From Lachnospiraceae bacterium UBA7093 (GTDB lineage Bacteria > Bacillota > Clostridia > Lachnospirales > Lachnospiraceae), in assembly GCA_002492465.1 (NCBI GenBank), contig DKYT01000064.1, positions 67,479 to 113,663 of the forward strand: a stretch of DNA of 46,185 nucleotides, written 5' to 3'. Shown here one piece after another: positions 1-8,162 of this stretch (within the stretch, counting starts at the first letter, position 1; each line of letters begins with the position of its first letter). The position numbers were made by a program, and so were the translations under genes. Under the pieces are notes generated by a model. That model saw only the letters and a program-made list of their open reading frames with translations. It had not been told where the DNA came from and made no database searches.

Positions 1-236
1 GTTTTTCTCTTATACTTGTAAACGATAACCTTGCGGTATTTGCCCTGTTCCATAACAGTTGCAGTTACGTTTGCATTGGCTACATCACCGGCAACCTTAA
101 GCTCCTTGTCGCTGACTGCGACAACCTGGTCGAATGTTACAGTTGCTCCGGGTTCAGCGTCCAGTTTTTCAACCTTGATCACATCGCCTTCGGAAACCTT
201 ATACTGCTTTCCGCCTGTTGCAATGATTGCGTACAT
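1..236 (-). CDS. rplU: 50S ribosomal protein L21 (bL21), 3' part cut by window edge
   Basis: Ribosomal protein bL21 of the large subunit, which binds 23S rRNA. The visible 78 codons begin MYAIIATGGKQYKVSEGD, the typical L21 start, and continue to KYRKVIVYKYKRK, where the window ends; about 25 residues are missing. The ATG at 234-236 is preceded by AGGAGGTGCC, an ideal ribosome site. It has its own promoter and a structured leader. In Firmicutes rplU is normally followed by a cysteine protease gene (ysxB/prp), rpmA and obgE, which would lie outside the left edge. Radical-SAM genes and RNase G upstream fit the usual Clostridia neighbourhood, but here three envelope genes separate them from rplU. 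Confidence 0.97.
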   Translation of the reverse strand, partial: MYAIIATGGKQYKVSEGDVIKVEKLDAEPGATVTFDQVVAVSDKELKVAGDVANANVTATVMEQGKYRKVIVYKYKRK

Positions 237-327
237 ATGGCACCTCCTATACTAACCAGCAAAGCTGATTTTACTCGCTAACTGCGGCGGCATTTAAAAT
301 GCGCTTAAGCCTCGTTATGCGGCATAC
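237..327 (-). ncRNA. L21 leader (autoregulatory 5' UTR of rplU)
   Basis: About 90 nt of untranslated leader lie between the predicted transcription start near 327 and the rplU ATG. It contains a perfect GCATTT-n-AAATGC palindrome (290-302), a small CAGC/GCTG hairpin (257-267) next to the ribosome site, and two copies of a related motif on the transcript, GCCGCAGTTAGCGAG (274-288) and GCCGCATAACGAG (311-323). An L21 leader RNA upstream of rplU is a described Firmicutes family. Assignment is from position and structure, not from a covariance-model search. Confidence 0.6.
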
Positions 328-333
328 TCATAA

Positions 334-362
334 AATATAACATTCTGTGGGTTTTCTGTCAA
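334..362 (-). promoter_or_regulatory. SigA-type promoter of rplU
   Basis: On the minus strand TTGACA (357-362) is followed after exactly 17 bp by TATATT (334-339). This is a near-consensus housekeeping promoter, consistent with strong ribosomal-protein expression independent of the LRR gene upstream. Confidence 0.88.
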
Positions 363-370
363 GGATTTTT

Positions 371-391
371 TAAAACAAGACCTATGGGCCT
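371..391 (-). terminator. possible weak terminator after the LRR gene
   Basis: Immediately after the LRR stop codon the minus strand has AGGCC-CATA-GGTCT (378-391, five pairs, one wobble) followed by TGTTTT. It is short, so termination is likely partial. Confidence 0.25.
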
Positions 392-1857
392 CAATGACCC
401 CGGCGTCCCATGTATTCAGCCACCAGACCGGTAAGGCAGGTATCCTGATATTTTGTTCCGGGATATACCTCTTCGATTACAAACTTAAAATGAACGTCCA
501 CGCCCTGGGCTGCCTTGATATCGTTAACAGGCAATGAAAAATATTGCGGACGGATGGTATCCTCCAGCTCCAGATAAGCGTAGGGCTGATCCTCCACATA
601 CATCAAAAGCCTTTTGACCCGCCCGTTTTCTTCCCATAGCTTTTTGTTTTTTCCATAGCCGTTGGCAATGCACAGCTGGGTATAACGTATATAGCCGTCA
701 TAAATATCAGGTTCCAGACTCCCCTCCCAAAACCATACATTTGAAGGGGTGTATTCTTCCTTTGGCAATTGATAGCTGCAGCATTGGGTAAGGGAAATGC
801 TTTCTCCGATTCCGTCGCCTTCTACGCCCTCCGCCCATGCGTTTCGGCGTCCTGAGTAGAGATATTTCGCATCATATCTCCCGTCAGAGGAGGCAAGGGT
901 GGAGGAAGCGGTATACTCTGCCTTCCACTCATACATGGCGCAGAATTCCCCGCAGGGGAGGCACCACTCAAAAAAGCCGAAATCCGGCGCATTGTCGTCA
1001 TATTCAAAAGAACAGAATCGATCGTCATTCCAATAGGAGAAATATTCCTCAAAAGATGCATACAACTCTTCATCCACAGGGGAATCCCCATAAAAAAAGT
1101 TTTTTACTTCCGGCTTTAAGATAAGAGGCGTTTGGGGATATTGAATCAGGGGTGTGTTGCTGTAATAACCCGGGATCTCCACAACTTCCACCTGTCCTTG
1201 CGCGATGCTGCCAACCGGCGGCGTGGATTCTGCCAAATAGCAGACATATACCTTCTCCGCACAGCCAAGAAAAATTTCATTTTCTAAAAGGGTTGGAATA
1301 TTTCCCAAGTATACGCCCCACAGATTTGGATTGGAGGCAAAGGCTCTGTCATGAAGTATCAACGGCGCTGAACGTTCTGCTCCGGAGGAGTCTTCCAGCA
1401 GGAATTCAACGTCTGCGAGCAGGCAATTCTCAAAGCACTGTTCTCCGATAGAGGTCAGGGTGGAAGGCAGCGTAAGGGTATAGGTGCGATAAGGCTCTTC
1501 ATCCCCCAAAGGTATATTTTGAAAAGCGCGATCGCCAATTTCTGTTACAGGGATGCCTTCCAACTGCCTGGGCAGACACATTGTCAGGCTGCCGTTTTCC
1601 CCGGAGGTTGATAATTTCAGCATAATTTCGGAAGCATTTTCCCGATATTTCTCTCTGATTCCCTTTAAAAGAACATATTGTCTGCCTGTATCGTCCGTTT
1701 TGACCTGGTAATCATAAAATTCTTCTGCTGTTATCTTATTGCCATTCTTAGGAGTCGTTTTCGCCGCGGCTGAAGATGCCGTTTTTGCCATTGCGCCGAT
1801 GTTTGCAGCGCAGAAGAAACATAAACTGATCAGCAGCAGACCTATTTTTTTCCTCAT
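391..1857 (-). CDS. secreted BspA-type leucine-rich-repeat protein
   Basis: Exported protein of 488 residues, function unknown. Residues 1-24 form a signal peptide (MRKKIGLLLISLCFFCAANI, AMA cleavage site). Residues about 92-210 hold LRR_5/BspA-like repeats of the form IPVTEIGDRAFQN, LPSTLTSIGEQCFENC and APLILHDRAFASNPNL, a family often found on the surface of gut Clostridia. The remaining C-terminal 280 residues are rich in Tyr, Trp and acidic residues and match nothing I recognise; there is no LPXTG, SLH or C-terminal membrane anchor. The start at 1857 is chosen because AAAGGAGG sits 7 nt upstream; a longer in-frame reading to 1884 would place that site inside the gene. Last gene of a three-gene cassette, 23 bp after the LysM gene. 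Confidence 0.8.
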   Translation of the reverse strand: MRKKIGLLLISLCFFCAANIGAMAKTASSAAAKTTPKNGNKITAEEFYDYQVKTDDTGRQYVLLKGIREKYRENASEIMLKLSTSGENGSLTMCLPRQLEGIPVTEIGDRAFQNIPLGDEEPYRTYTLTLPSTLTSIGEQCFENCLLADVEFLLEDSSGAERSAPLILHDRAFASNPNLWGVYLGNIPTLLENEIFLGCAEKVYVCYLAESTPPVGSIAQGQVEVVEIPGYYSNTPLIQYPQTPLILKPEVKNFFYGDSPVDEELYASFEEYFSYWNDDRFCSFEYDDNAPDFGFFEWCLPCGEFCAMYEWKAEYTASSTLASSDGRYDAKYLYSGRRNAWAEGVEGDGIGESISLTQCCSYQLPKEEYTPSNVWFWEGSLEPDIYDGYIRYTQLCIANGYGKNKKLWEENGRVKRLLMYVEDQPYAYLELEDTIRPQYFSLPVNDIKAAQGVDVHFKFVIEEVYPGTKYQDTCLTGLVAEYMGRRGH

Positions 1858-1880
1858 TTTGGTTCCTCCTTTATGAAAGA

Positions 1881-2912
1881 TCAATCCCGGCTCATCTTCT
1901 CCATTGCTTTTTCTTCCTGGGTAGGTTCTAAATTCACATCCCTCAGCATACCCTCAAAAAGCGCATCCAGATAGGCGAAGGAATTAAACATCCCTGAAAT
2001 TTCCCATTTTTCATCAGGCGCAATGGACATATTGAAATCATTAACGGTGAAAGATTCCCCATCCTTTTCCTCGAAAAGTTCGTTGACAGATGCGGTTACA
2101 TAGCGGGTATATTCCTGAATAGGTCCTTCTTCCCAAAAGCTGCAGCCAATAAATTCCGCCTGAATATGGTCGGTAAGCTTCAGTCCTACACATCCATAGA
2201 CGGAAAACGCCGGATCATAATCGGGAAAAATATGCCAGTGAAAAGAATACAGGAATACCTCTCCGGAGAGTCCCTCCTGGTCGGTCATAAAATAATGATC
2301 AAATTCCAGATCCGATATCTTCTGGGGATAATTTTTCTCTGCATGTCGGGTAATTTTTTTCTTACAGGTCTCCCAGTCCTTAAGGCTTTGGACGGTTTCC
2401 CCTTTCTTATCCTGTATCAGGCAGAAAATCATGTTCCCGCTGTTATCCGCCAATGTGAAATTTGCATTTGCATCCCCTATATTACCTACCCCTGTCGTCC
2501 ATCCGGAGGGCTGGTCCATAGCATACTTTCCCGTTTGAAAACCGCCGTAGGTGAGCGCGCTGGGATCTCTTAAGATATAAGCCTTTCGGGAGATATCAAG
2601 AACCATACCCGGATAAATCAAATTGGGATCAGCTATTTGCGCCCGGTTAGCATGAACCAGTTCCGTATAGTATACGCCGCTGCCCCAAAGAGCTTCGGCA
2701 ATGTTCCAAAGACAGTCGCCTTCTTCCACCTTATAATTTTGCTTTTCTTTGGTGAGAATCAGGCAGTCTTCCTCCTTTTCCCGGGGAATATCATAAGTAA
2801 GGGGATAGCCTTCAACGGCAAACGCATTCATGTTGCTCCCCAAAAGAATAAGAAGGGCGATCCCCATACCTAAGAAAGATAAAATTCTTTTTCTTAATAT
2901 TCCCAATCCCAT
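1881..2912 (-). CDS. exported LysM-domain protein
   Basis: 343 residues, predicted to be exported and to bind peptidoglycan. A hydrophobic signal segment (about residues 10-32, ending AFA) is followed by one LysM domain at about 59-108 (YKVEEGDCLWNIAEALWG ... NLIYPGMVLDI). The remaining 230 residues form an unknown domain containing short motifs GVGNIGDANANFTLAD and FHWHIFPDYDPAFSVYG; it is not a recognisable amidase, NlpC/P60 or lysozyme, so enzymatic activity is not claimed. The ATG overlaps the 3' end of the RsiV-like gene by 19 bp and has TTAGGAG about 11 nt upstream, which implies translational coupling. Middle gene of the RsiV-like/LysM/LRR cassette. Confidence 0.82.
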   Translation of the reverse strand: MGLGILRKRILSFLGMGIALLILLGSNMNAFAVEGYPLTYDIPREKEEDCLILTKEKQNYKVEEGDCLWNIAEALWGSGVYYTELVHANRAQIADPNLIYPGMVLDISRKAYILRDPSALTYGGFQTGKYAMDQPSGWTTGVGNIGDANANFTLADNSGNMIFCLIQDKKGETVQSLKDWETCKKKITRHAEKNYPQKISDLEFDHYFMTDQEGLSGEVFLYSFHWHIFPDYDPAFSVYGCVGLKLTDHIQAEFIGCSFWEEGPIQEYTRYVTASVNELFEEKDGESFTVNDFNMSIAPDEKWEISGMFNSFAYLDALFEGMLRDVNLEPTQEEKAMEKMSRD

Positions 2913-3826
2913 ATGCCCGCGTTTTCTCCTAACCAGATATTTTCTTTTTTATCTTTGCAGGGAAGAATTTCCCCTGCGGCGACAGATTTTTCATATTTAT
3001 TCCAGAATTCGCTTTCTTTCTGAAAGGGTTCGATTTCTTCCAGCGTAAGCTCCGCATAATAGCTTCTGTTTAAAGGTTCTCCGGTATAAGCATACTCCAG
3101 TATGGGATCCAGAGAAACGCCGATTACAAAGTTTTGATCTTCCGTCACATAGAAAAAAGGATTGCACACATATTTCTCATTGATTTCCTCATTATTTTGC
3201 AAAAACCATGACAAAACATATTCCAGCATTTCATCGTCCGCATATTCTTCTCCCAGCTCGTCGCTCATGGATCTGTCCCACTGAGCTATCAGTTCTTTGT
3301 TGACTTCCAGAATATCTGATAATTCGTAACGCTCTCCCGTCATAAGATCCAGCGTGAGGGCGCGCTCCGTTCCATTGGTCATCCATACGGGATTGCCTGC
3401 CGAATAGTATTCCTTAAAATCTGCACATAAAAGATACTGGCTGTGAAAGGGAATGTCGCAGTTTACATCGCTGGCAAAAATGGAAAAATGCTCCTCCTGA
3501 AACGCCTTTACCTCGTCCGAGGGGAACAAATGCCAATAGTTTACCCGGTCTATTGCCGTATCGTACAGAAGCTGGTTTAACTGCTCCTGTATTTCCTGAT
3601 CGATACCTGAAAGCACGGGATATTCCACTGTGATCACATCCCAATAATCATAGTCTTCGGAATATTCCACATAATACTGTTCCTTTTGGACGGCATATTC
3701 CTCATATCCTTTTTCCGGAAGCTTCAGAAAAATCAATGCGGCAGCCCCACCCCCAATCAGGAGTAATATCAAAACAAGGATTCCGATTAAGATGCCTTTC
3801 TTTTGACCTTTTTTTCTTTCGTCCAT
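2894..3826 (-). CDS. membrane-anchored RsiV-like (DUF3298/DUF4163-type) protein
   Basis: 310 residues: a cytoplasmic stub of about 11 residues (MDERKKGQKKG), one membrane span (about 12-34), then a large outside domain. The outside part has the layout of the RsiV/DUF3298 fold: VEYPVLSG...IQEQLNQLL near the start and an LTLDLMTGERYELSDIL strand-turn motif in the middle. RsiV of Bacillus is an anti-sigma factor that binds lysozyme, but that needs a cytoplasmic sigma-binding domain, and here the cytoplasmic part is far too short and no sigma gene is adjacent. I therefore call it only a DUF3298-like envelope protein. First gene of the cassette; start supported by AAAGGCGGGG upstream. Confidence 0.65.
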   Translation of the reverse strand: MDERKKGQKKGILIGILVLILLLIGGGAAALIFLKLPEKGYEEYAVQKEQYYVEYSEDYDYWDVITVEYPVLSGIDQEIQEQLNQLLYDTAIDRVNYWHLFPSDEVKAFQEEHFSIFASDVNCDIPFHSQYLLCADFKEYYSAGNPVWMTNGTERALTLDLMTGERYELSDILEVNKELIAQWDRSMSDELGEEYADDEMLEYVLSWFLQNNEEINEKYVCNPFFYVTEDQNFVIGVSLDPILEYAYTGEPLNRSYYAELTLEEIEPFQKESEFWNKYEKSVAAGEILPCKDKKENIWLGENAGIWDWEY

Positions 3827-3870
3827 ATTCCCCCGCCTTTCAAAATTTTAACCATCGTGTATTTTCTTTT

Positions 3871-3876
3871 ATTATA
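3871..3876 (-). promoter_or_regulatory. possible -10 box for the RsiV-like/LysM/LRR cassette
   Basis: A perfect TATAAT lies 45 bp upstream of the RsiV-like ATG on the minus strand, in the 74-bp gap after RNase G. No convincing -35 box is seen at 16-18 bp, so the call rests on the -10 and the position alone. Confidence 0.35.
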
Positions 3877-3900
3877 CCGGAGGAATGCATCAAAATTGCA

Positions 3901-5118
3901 TCATAAATGTATCATATTTGCATGATTCAGAAAATCTTTGAGGGGTTTATTTACCTTTTTTCGGGTGATCTCTACCACGCCCAGCTTTGTCATATCCACA
4001 AGTCTTGTGGGAATCTTGTCCTTTCGCAGACAGCCTTCCAGGTAGTCCAACAGCATCCGGTTATCCTCATCAGACGTCATATTGATAAAATCCACCATAA
4101 TCATACCGGAATAATTTCTGATGCGAAGCTGTCTTGCCACTTCCTTTGCCGCTTCCAGATTTACCTTCAAATAATAGTCCCTGCTGTTTTTACCTTTACT
4201 TTCGGTTTTGCCGGAATTTACGTCGATCACCACCATAGCCTCTGTAGGCTCGATGACCAGATAACCGCCGCAGTTAAGCCACACCTTTTTTCCAAGTGCC
4301 TCCTTTAGGTGGGTATCTATGCTGTACAACGCTGAAAGGGAAAGAAGGCTATCCTCATAGAGGCGGATATTCCCATCGGGAAAGGTTTCTCTGAGCAGCG
4401 CCCAAACCTCCTTATCATCTGTTACGATTTCTTCATAAACGTCAAAGGCAATATCCCGTATCCGGCTGATGATTTGCGGTTCCTTCCGGTAAAAGCAGGT
4501 ATAACAGGTACGGTGCCGGCAGGTGTCCATAACAGACTTTAAAATGCCGGAAAAGGTTTCCAGCTCCTGCAAAAGGGGCGCAGGATCCTCCAATTTCCCG
4601 GCATTGGTACGAATCATAAACTGAACGTTTTTGTACGTTTTTATTTGCGCTTCCGCAAGCGCCTGTCCGATCCGTTCTTTCTCCGCTGAACTTAACTTTT
4701 TTGAATAATGAATTCCATGTCCGGAGCTGCTGCACACACAGTAGGTCCCGGTGAGGGTAAGCTTGCAGGACGCAATGGGCGGTTTAGATTTCTGCGCCTC
4801 GCCTGTGATCTGTATCACCACTTCGTCTTCGGGCTTTAGGGTTTCTCCAGCCTTAAGGCACCTGTTTGTTACCAGCGCATCCCGGCACTCTGAAAGGGAA
4901 AGGTATACCCGCCTGCTTCCGTCAATGGTCAAAAAGGCGCTGTTAAGCCCCGGCGCCAGATCCCGTACCTTGGCAAGATAAATATTCCCTAAAATACTGC
5001 TTTCACTTAAAGTGGGAACAGCTTCTATCAATGAGGGTTTCCTGCCGTCCCATAAAATCAGCAGTAACACATTTTCTTTTCTGGTAATAATCAGTTTTCC
5101 CGTTGTTTTATTTTCCAC
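3901..5118 (-). CDS. rng: ribonuclease G/E family endoribonuclease (short form)
   Basis: Endoribonuclease of the RNase E/G family, acting on rRNA precursors and mRNA. S1 RNA-binding domain at about 39-115, then the catalytic DNase-I-like part with metal-binding aspartates in VVIDVNSGK (D299) and MIMVDFINM (D343), and the family hallmark NLEAAKEVARQLRIRN. The protein stops at 405 residues, just after EITRKKV; the CPxC zinc-link and small domain seen in E. coli RNase G/E are absent. A C-x4-C-x2-C group occurs at 200-208. Starts at GTG (5116-5118) with AGGAGG four bases upstream. It lies 9 bp after the radical-SAM-associated gene, in one operon with both radical-SAM-linked genes. Confidence 0.93.
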   Translation of the reverse strand: MENKTTGKLIITRKENVLLLILWDGRKPSLIEAVPTLSESSILGNIYLAKVRDLAPGLNSAFLTIDGSRRVYLSLSECRDALVTNRCLKAGETLKPEDEVVIQITGEAQKSKPPIASCKLTLTGTYCVCSSSGHGIHYSKKLSSAEKERIGQALAEAQIKTYKNVQFMIRTNAGKLEDPAPLLQELETFSGILKSVMDTCRHRTCYTCFYRKEPQIISRIRDIAFDVYEEIVTDDKEVWALLRETFPDGNIRLYEDSLLSLSALYSIDTHLKEALGKKVWLNCGGYLVIEPTEAMVVIDVNSGKTESKGKNSRDYYLKVNLEAAKEVARQLRIRNYSGMIMVDFINMTSDEDNRMLLDYLEGCLRKDKIPTRLVDMTKLGVVEITRKKVNKPLKDFLNHANMIHL

Positions 5119-5127
5119 TTTTCCTCC

Positions 5128-5805
5128 TCAGGAAATCAGCGGCGCAAGGCGTCCCTCTTCCTCTCTTAAATAGGTTTCCAGCCTGTGTATTCGAAAAGGA
5201 TATTCGGGAAGCGGAATTTTCTCTTTTTCGAAGAAAGTTTCCAGCACAAAACCGGGTTTGATATTGCTCCCGCTTTTGGCATCCAGCAGCATGTAGATCC
5301 CCTCCTTCCGGATGGCAAGGTCATAAATACCCTCTTTCAGATCCACTTCCTTTTCCCCCTTTTTGGTCTTTTTCTGCACGGGGATGGATGGCTGTTCATA
5401 AAAGGCAAGAAGCCGTTCCTTCCAGTCCGAAGGAAGCGCCACTGCTTCGCCAAAGGTCACCAGATAATCCGCCGCAGCCACCCTTGCCATAGCGTTGCCC
5501 TCTCCTTCCCCAAGAACCGCCGCGTCCAAAATGCGGATGCCTTCCACCATAACGGCATTCAGACGGCGGATCAGCTCTTCCTTTTCCGGCATGGAATGAA
5601 GTTCAACGTCAAAATATTCCCCGCAGCTGGTATGCCCTACGGATAAAGGCGCTGCAAAGGACATGATCTGATGGGGGGAAAAACCGGAAGAATAGGCGAT
5701 ATCGATTTTAGCTCTTCTGATTGCCTTTTGAAAATAACGCATCACATCCAAATGCCCGATAAATTTCACAGGTCCTTCTTTTGAAAATTTGATCCTTACC
5801 TTCAC
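5128..5805 (-). CDS. radical-SAM-associated protein, TIGR03936/DUF2344 type
   Basis: 225 residues starting MKVRIKFSKEGPVKFIGHLD, the signature start of the DUF2344 (TIGR03936) family. In most bacteria this domain is fused to, or encoded directly after, a TIGR03960 radical-SAM protein; here it is a separate gene that begins 4 bp after the radical-SAM stop codon. Function is unproven; linkage to RNase G and ribosomal-protein genes suggests RNA or ribosome modification, which is inference. GTG start at 5803-5805, with AGGAGG (inside the upstream gene's last codons) nine bases away. Confidence 0.9.
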   Translation of the reverse strand: MKVRIKFSKEGPVKFIGHLDVMRYFQKAIRRAKIDIAYSSGFSPHQIMSFAAPLSVGHTSCGEYFDVELHSMPEKEELIRRLNAVMVEGIRILDAAVLGEGEGNAMARVAAADYLVTFGEAVALPSDWKERLLAFYEQPSIPVQKKTKKGEKEVDLKEGIYDLAIRKEGIYMLLDAKSGSNIKPGFVLETFFEKEKIPLPEYPFRIHRLETYLREEEGRLAPLIS

Positions 5806-5809
5806 CTTC

Positions 5810-7681
5810 TCAGCCCTCCTTTTTTTCCAGACACACGCCGGTTTGATATCGCGCCGCGCCGCAGCCGCTGCATTGCATACGGCAATTGGGGGTAACTGCC
5901 TCTTCCTGCGCCTTGTGCCACTCTTTTAAGAGAAATTCTTTGGTAACGCCGCAGTCCAGAAAATCCCAGGGAAAAATCTCGTCATCCCGTCTTTCTCTTG
6001 TGGTGTAAAAATCAGGATCTACACCGCATTCCTCAAAAGCGGAAAACCACAGGTCATTTTTATAAAAATCACTCCAGGCATCATAGAGGCATCCCTTCCT
6101 GTAGGCGTTTAAAATAACCTGGTTTAAGCGTCTGTCTCCCCGCGCCATAATCCCCTCCAGAACACTGACATCTGCTTCGTGCCAGTTATATTTGATGGTT
6201 TTCTGGTTCAACTGTTCTCTGATCGCCCCTCTGGTGAAATACGCCTTGTCCAAAAATTCTTCCCGTGTGCATTGAGCCGCCCATTGAAAAGGGGTAAAGG
6301 GCTTGGGAATAAAAAAGGAGGTGCTTGCAACGATCTGTACCTTTTCACGGCGTTTTTCTTTGGGGACGGCATCATAAAATTCTGCGGCAATTTTATTGCA
6401 TAGCTCTGCAATTGCCCTGATATCCTCCTCGGTTTCCATGGGAAGCCCCAGCATAAAATAGAGTTTTACCCTGGTCCATCCTCCCTGGAAGGCAAGGCGG
6501 GCGCCATTCAATATGACTTCCTCAGTCAATCCCTTATTGATCACATTGCGCATCCGCTGGCTTCCCGCTTCAGGCGCAAAGGTCAGGCTGCTTTTTTTCA
6601 CATCCTGGACTTTGTTCATAACGTCCAGGGAAAAAGCGTCTATTCTCAGAGAAGGCAGCGAAATATTGATTTTTTCCCTGCCGCAGTTTTCCATCAGAAA
6701 ATCTAACAGCTCCGGGAGATGGGAATAATCGCTGGAGCTTAAGGAGCTTAAAGAAATTTCTTCGTGCCCGGTATTTTGAAGCATTTCCATGGCGCAGCGT
6801 TTCAGCATTTCCACATCCCGCTCCCGCACGGGACGGTACAACTGCCCTGCCTGGCAAAATCTGCACCCCCGGATGCAGCCCCTTTGAATTTCCAGCACCA
6901 CCCGGTCCTGGGTTACCTTAATAAAGGGCACCACCGGCTTGTCCGGATAAAAGGTTTGGGTCACGTCCCTTACCAGCTCTTTGCGAATGATTTCCGGTAT
7001 TCCTTCCGCCAGAGGAACTCTTTTCTGAATGGTGCCGTCCTCCTGATAAAAAACCTGGTATAGAGAAGGCACATAGATGCCGGGAATCAGCGCCGCCTTT
7101 TCCAGAAAGGTTTTCCGCCCTGTTTTCTTCCTTTTGCATTCTTTATACAGATCCAGGAGTCTGCGGTACTGGGTTTCTCCCTCGCCAATGTAAAAAAGGT
7201 CAAAAAAATCACATACAGGTTCCGGATTGTAGGCGCAGGGACCTCCTCCGATCACAATAGGATCCTCCTCGCCCCTCTGGGCTGAAAGCAGGGGTATCTC
7301 CGCCAAATCCAGGACCTGCAGAATATTGGTATAGCACATTTCATATTGCAGCGTGATGCCCAGAAAGTCAAATTCCTTTATGGGATCCTGGGATTCCAAC
7401 GCAAACAGCGGTATATGCTCTCTTCTCATAACGGCGTCCAAATCCACCCAGGGGGAATAGACCCTTTCGCACCATACATCCTCAAATTGGTTAAACATAT
7501 GATAAAGAATCTGTATACCCAGGTGGGACATTCCGATCTCATATACGTCCGGAAAGCACATGGCAAACCGAATCTCTATTTGAGATTTGTCCTTCATTAC
7601 AGCATTGACTTCGTTGCCAATGTACCTTGCAGGTTTTTCCACCTGCATCAGTATTTCGTCCTTCAACGCAAGTTTTCTCAT
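5810..7681 (-). CDS. B12-binding-type radical SAM protein, TIGR03960 family
   Basis: 623-residue radical-SAM enzyme. The N-terminal half has a cobalamin-binding-like Rossmann region (MCFPDVYEIGMSHLGIQIL; PIVIGGGPC near 141-149), followed by the radical-SAM core with the 4Fe-4S ligands in CIRGCRFC (C269, C273, C276). C-terminal cysteines CRMQCSGCGA could hold another cluster. The substrate is unknown. The start MRKLALKDEI is preferred: AAAGGACA lies just upstream, and the promoter found at 7730-7759 would fall inside a longer reading that begins at 7759. First gene of the operon with DUF2344 and rng. Confidence 0.93.
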   Translation of the reverse strand: MRKLALKDEILMQVEKPARYIGNEVNAVMKDKSQIEIRFAMCFPDVYEIGMSHLGIQILYHMFNQFEDVWCERVYSPWVDLDAVMRREHIPLFALESQDPIKEFDFLGITLQYEMCYTNILQVLDLAEIPLLSAQRGEEDPIVIGGGPCAYNPEPVCDFFDLFYIGEGETQYRRLLDLYKECKRKKTGRKTFLEKAALIPGIYVPSLYQVFYQEDGTIQKRVPLAEGIPEIIRKELVRDVTQTFYPDKPVVPFIKVTQDRVVLEIQRGCIRGCRFCQAGQLYRPVRERDVEMLKRCAMEMLQNTGHEEISLSSLSSSDYSHLPELLDFLMENCGREKINISLPSLRIDAFSLDVMNKVQDVKKSSLTFAPEAGSQRMRNVINKGLTEEVILNGARLAFQGGWTRVKLYFMLGLPMETEEDIRAIAELCNKIAAEFYDAVPKEKRREKVQIVASTSFFIPKPFTPFQWAAQCTREEFLDKAYFTRGAIREQLNQKTIKYNWHEADVSVLEGIMARGDRRLNQVILNAYRKGCLYDAWSDFYKNDLWFSAFEECGVDPDFYTTRERRDDEIFPWDFLDCGVTKEFLLKEWHKAQEEAVTPNCRMQCSGCGAARYQTGVCLEKKEG

Positions 7682-7729
7682 AGATATCTGTCCTTTGTTT
7701 TTATGTTCTCCTGTGGGTTCGCTTAGGTT

Positions 7730-7759
7730 ATTATACGTGGTTCCCTTCTTCCTTTGCAA
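7730..7759 (-). promoter_or_regulatory. SigA-type promoter of the radical-SAM/rng operon
   Basis: Minus strand TTGCAA (7754-7759), 18-bp spacer, TATAAT (7730-7735). Predicted transcription start near 7723 gives a 42-nt untranslated leader before the radical-SAM ATG. Confidence 0.75.
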
Positions 7760-7762
7760 GCA

Positions 7763-8116
7763 CTATTTTATCCCTTCAAGAAGATCCGTAAATCCGGAAT
7801 TGCTGGTAATTCGTCCAAAAAGAGAGGCGGCATCCTCCCCCATATAACTTATTTGATTTACATCGCATACAATATAAGCGCCGAGAAGAAGGGCTGCAAT
7901 CACAAACCTGATGCGGAAGCTTCCGTAAACCCTTCCCTTATCCGGCGGCTGCGGTTTTTCTTCCGCCTCCAGGGCATAAAGCTCCCCCTTTTTTACGGCT
8001 GGATCGTCTCCGTATAAAAAGCTCTCCCGGCTGCGGAACAGCTGTCTGTTATATTGATTCTGCATGCGTATCGACTTGATCAATTCCAATTTTTTTTCTG
8101 TATTTACCCTGCTCAT
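7763..8116 (-). CDS. small single-span membrane protein, unknown function
   Basis: 117 residues: charged N-terminal half (MSRVNTEKKLELIKSIRMQN), one transmembrane segment at about 70-87 (FVIAALLLGAYIVCDV), and a short tail. I do not recognise the family. The annotated ATG at 8116 has no good ribosome site. A better site (GGAGG) lies upstream of another ATG at 8141 in a different frame, and the two frames meet at a run of eight A (see the separate entry), so the real N-terminus may differ. Sits between the his terminator and the radical-SAM promoter. Confidence 0.6.
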   Translation of the reverse strand: MSRVNTEKKLELIKSIRMQNQYNRQLFRSRESFLYGDDPAVKKGELYALEAEEKPQPPDKGRVYGSFRIRFVIAALLLGAYIVCDVNQISYMGEDAASLFGRITSNSGFTDLLEGIK

Positions 8117-8141
8117 AATCGTTTTCTGCTTCTAAAAGCAT
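8049..8141 (-). other. overlapping upstream reading frame, possible true 5' end of the 117-residue gene
   Basis: A 30-codon frame (MLLEAENDYEQGKYRKKIGI ... stop TAA) starts at ATG 8139-8141 with GGAGG seven bases upstream. It overlaps the start of the 117-residue gene out of frame. Both frames cross CAG-AAAAAAAA-TTGG. If the run were seven A instead of eight, the frames would join as ...EQGKYRKKLELIKSIRMQN..., a single protein with a good start. Options are a real frameshift, a sequencing or assembly length error, transcript slippage, or a coupled leader peptide. Confidence 0.35.
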
Positions 8142-8162
8142 TGTCCATCCTCCGGTTTTATA

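Noticed and set aside
2894..3826. RsiV-like protein as anti-sigma factor
   Set aside because: Cytoplasmic part is only about 11 residues and no sigma-factor gene is adjacent.
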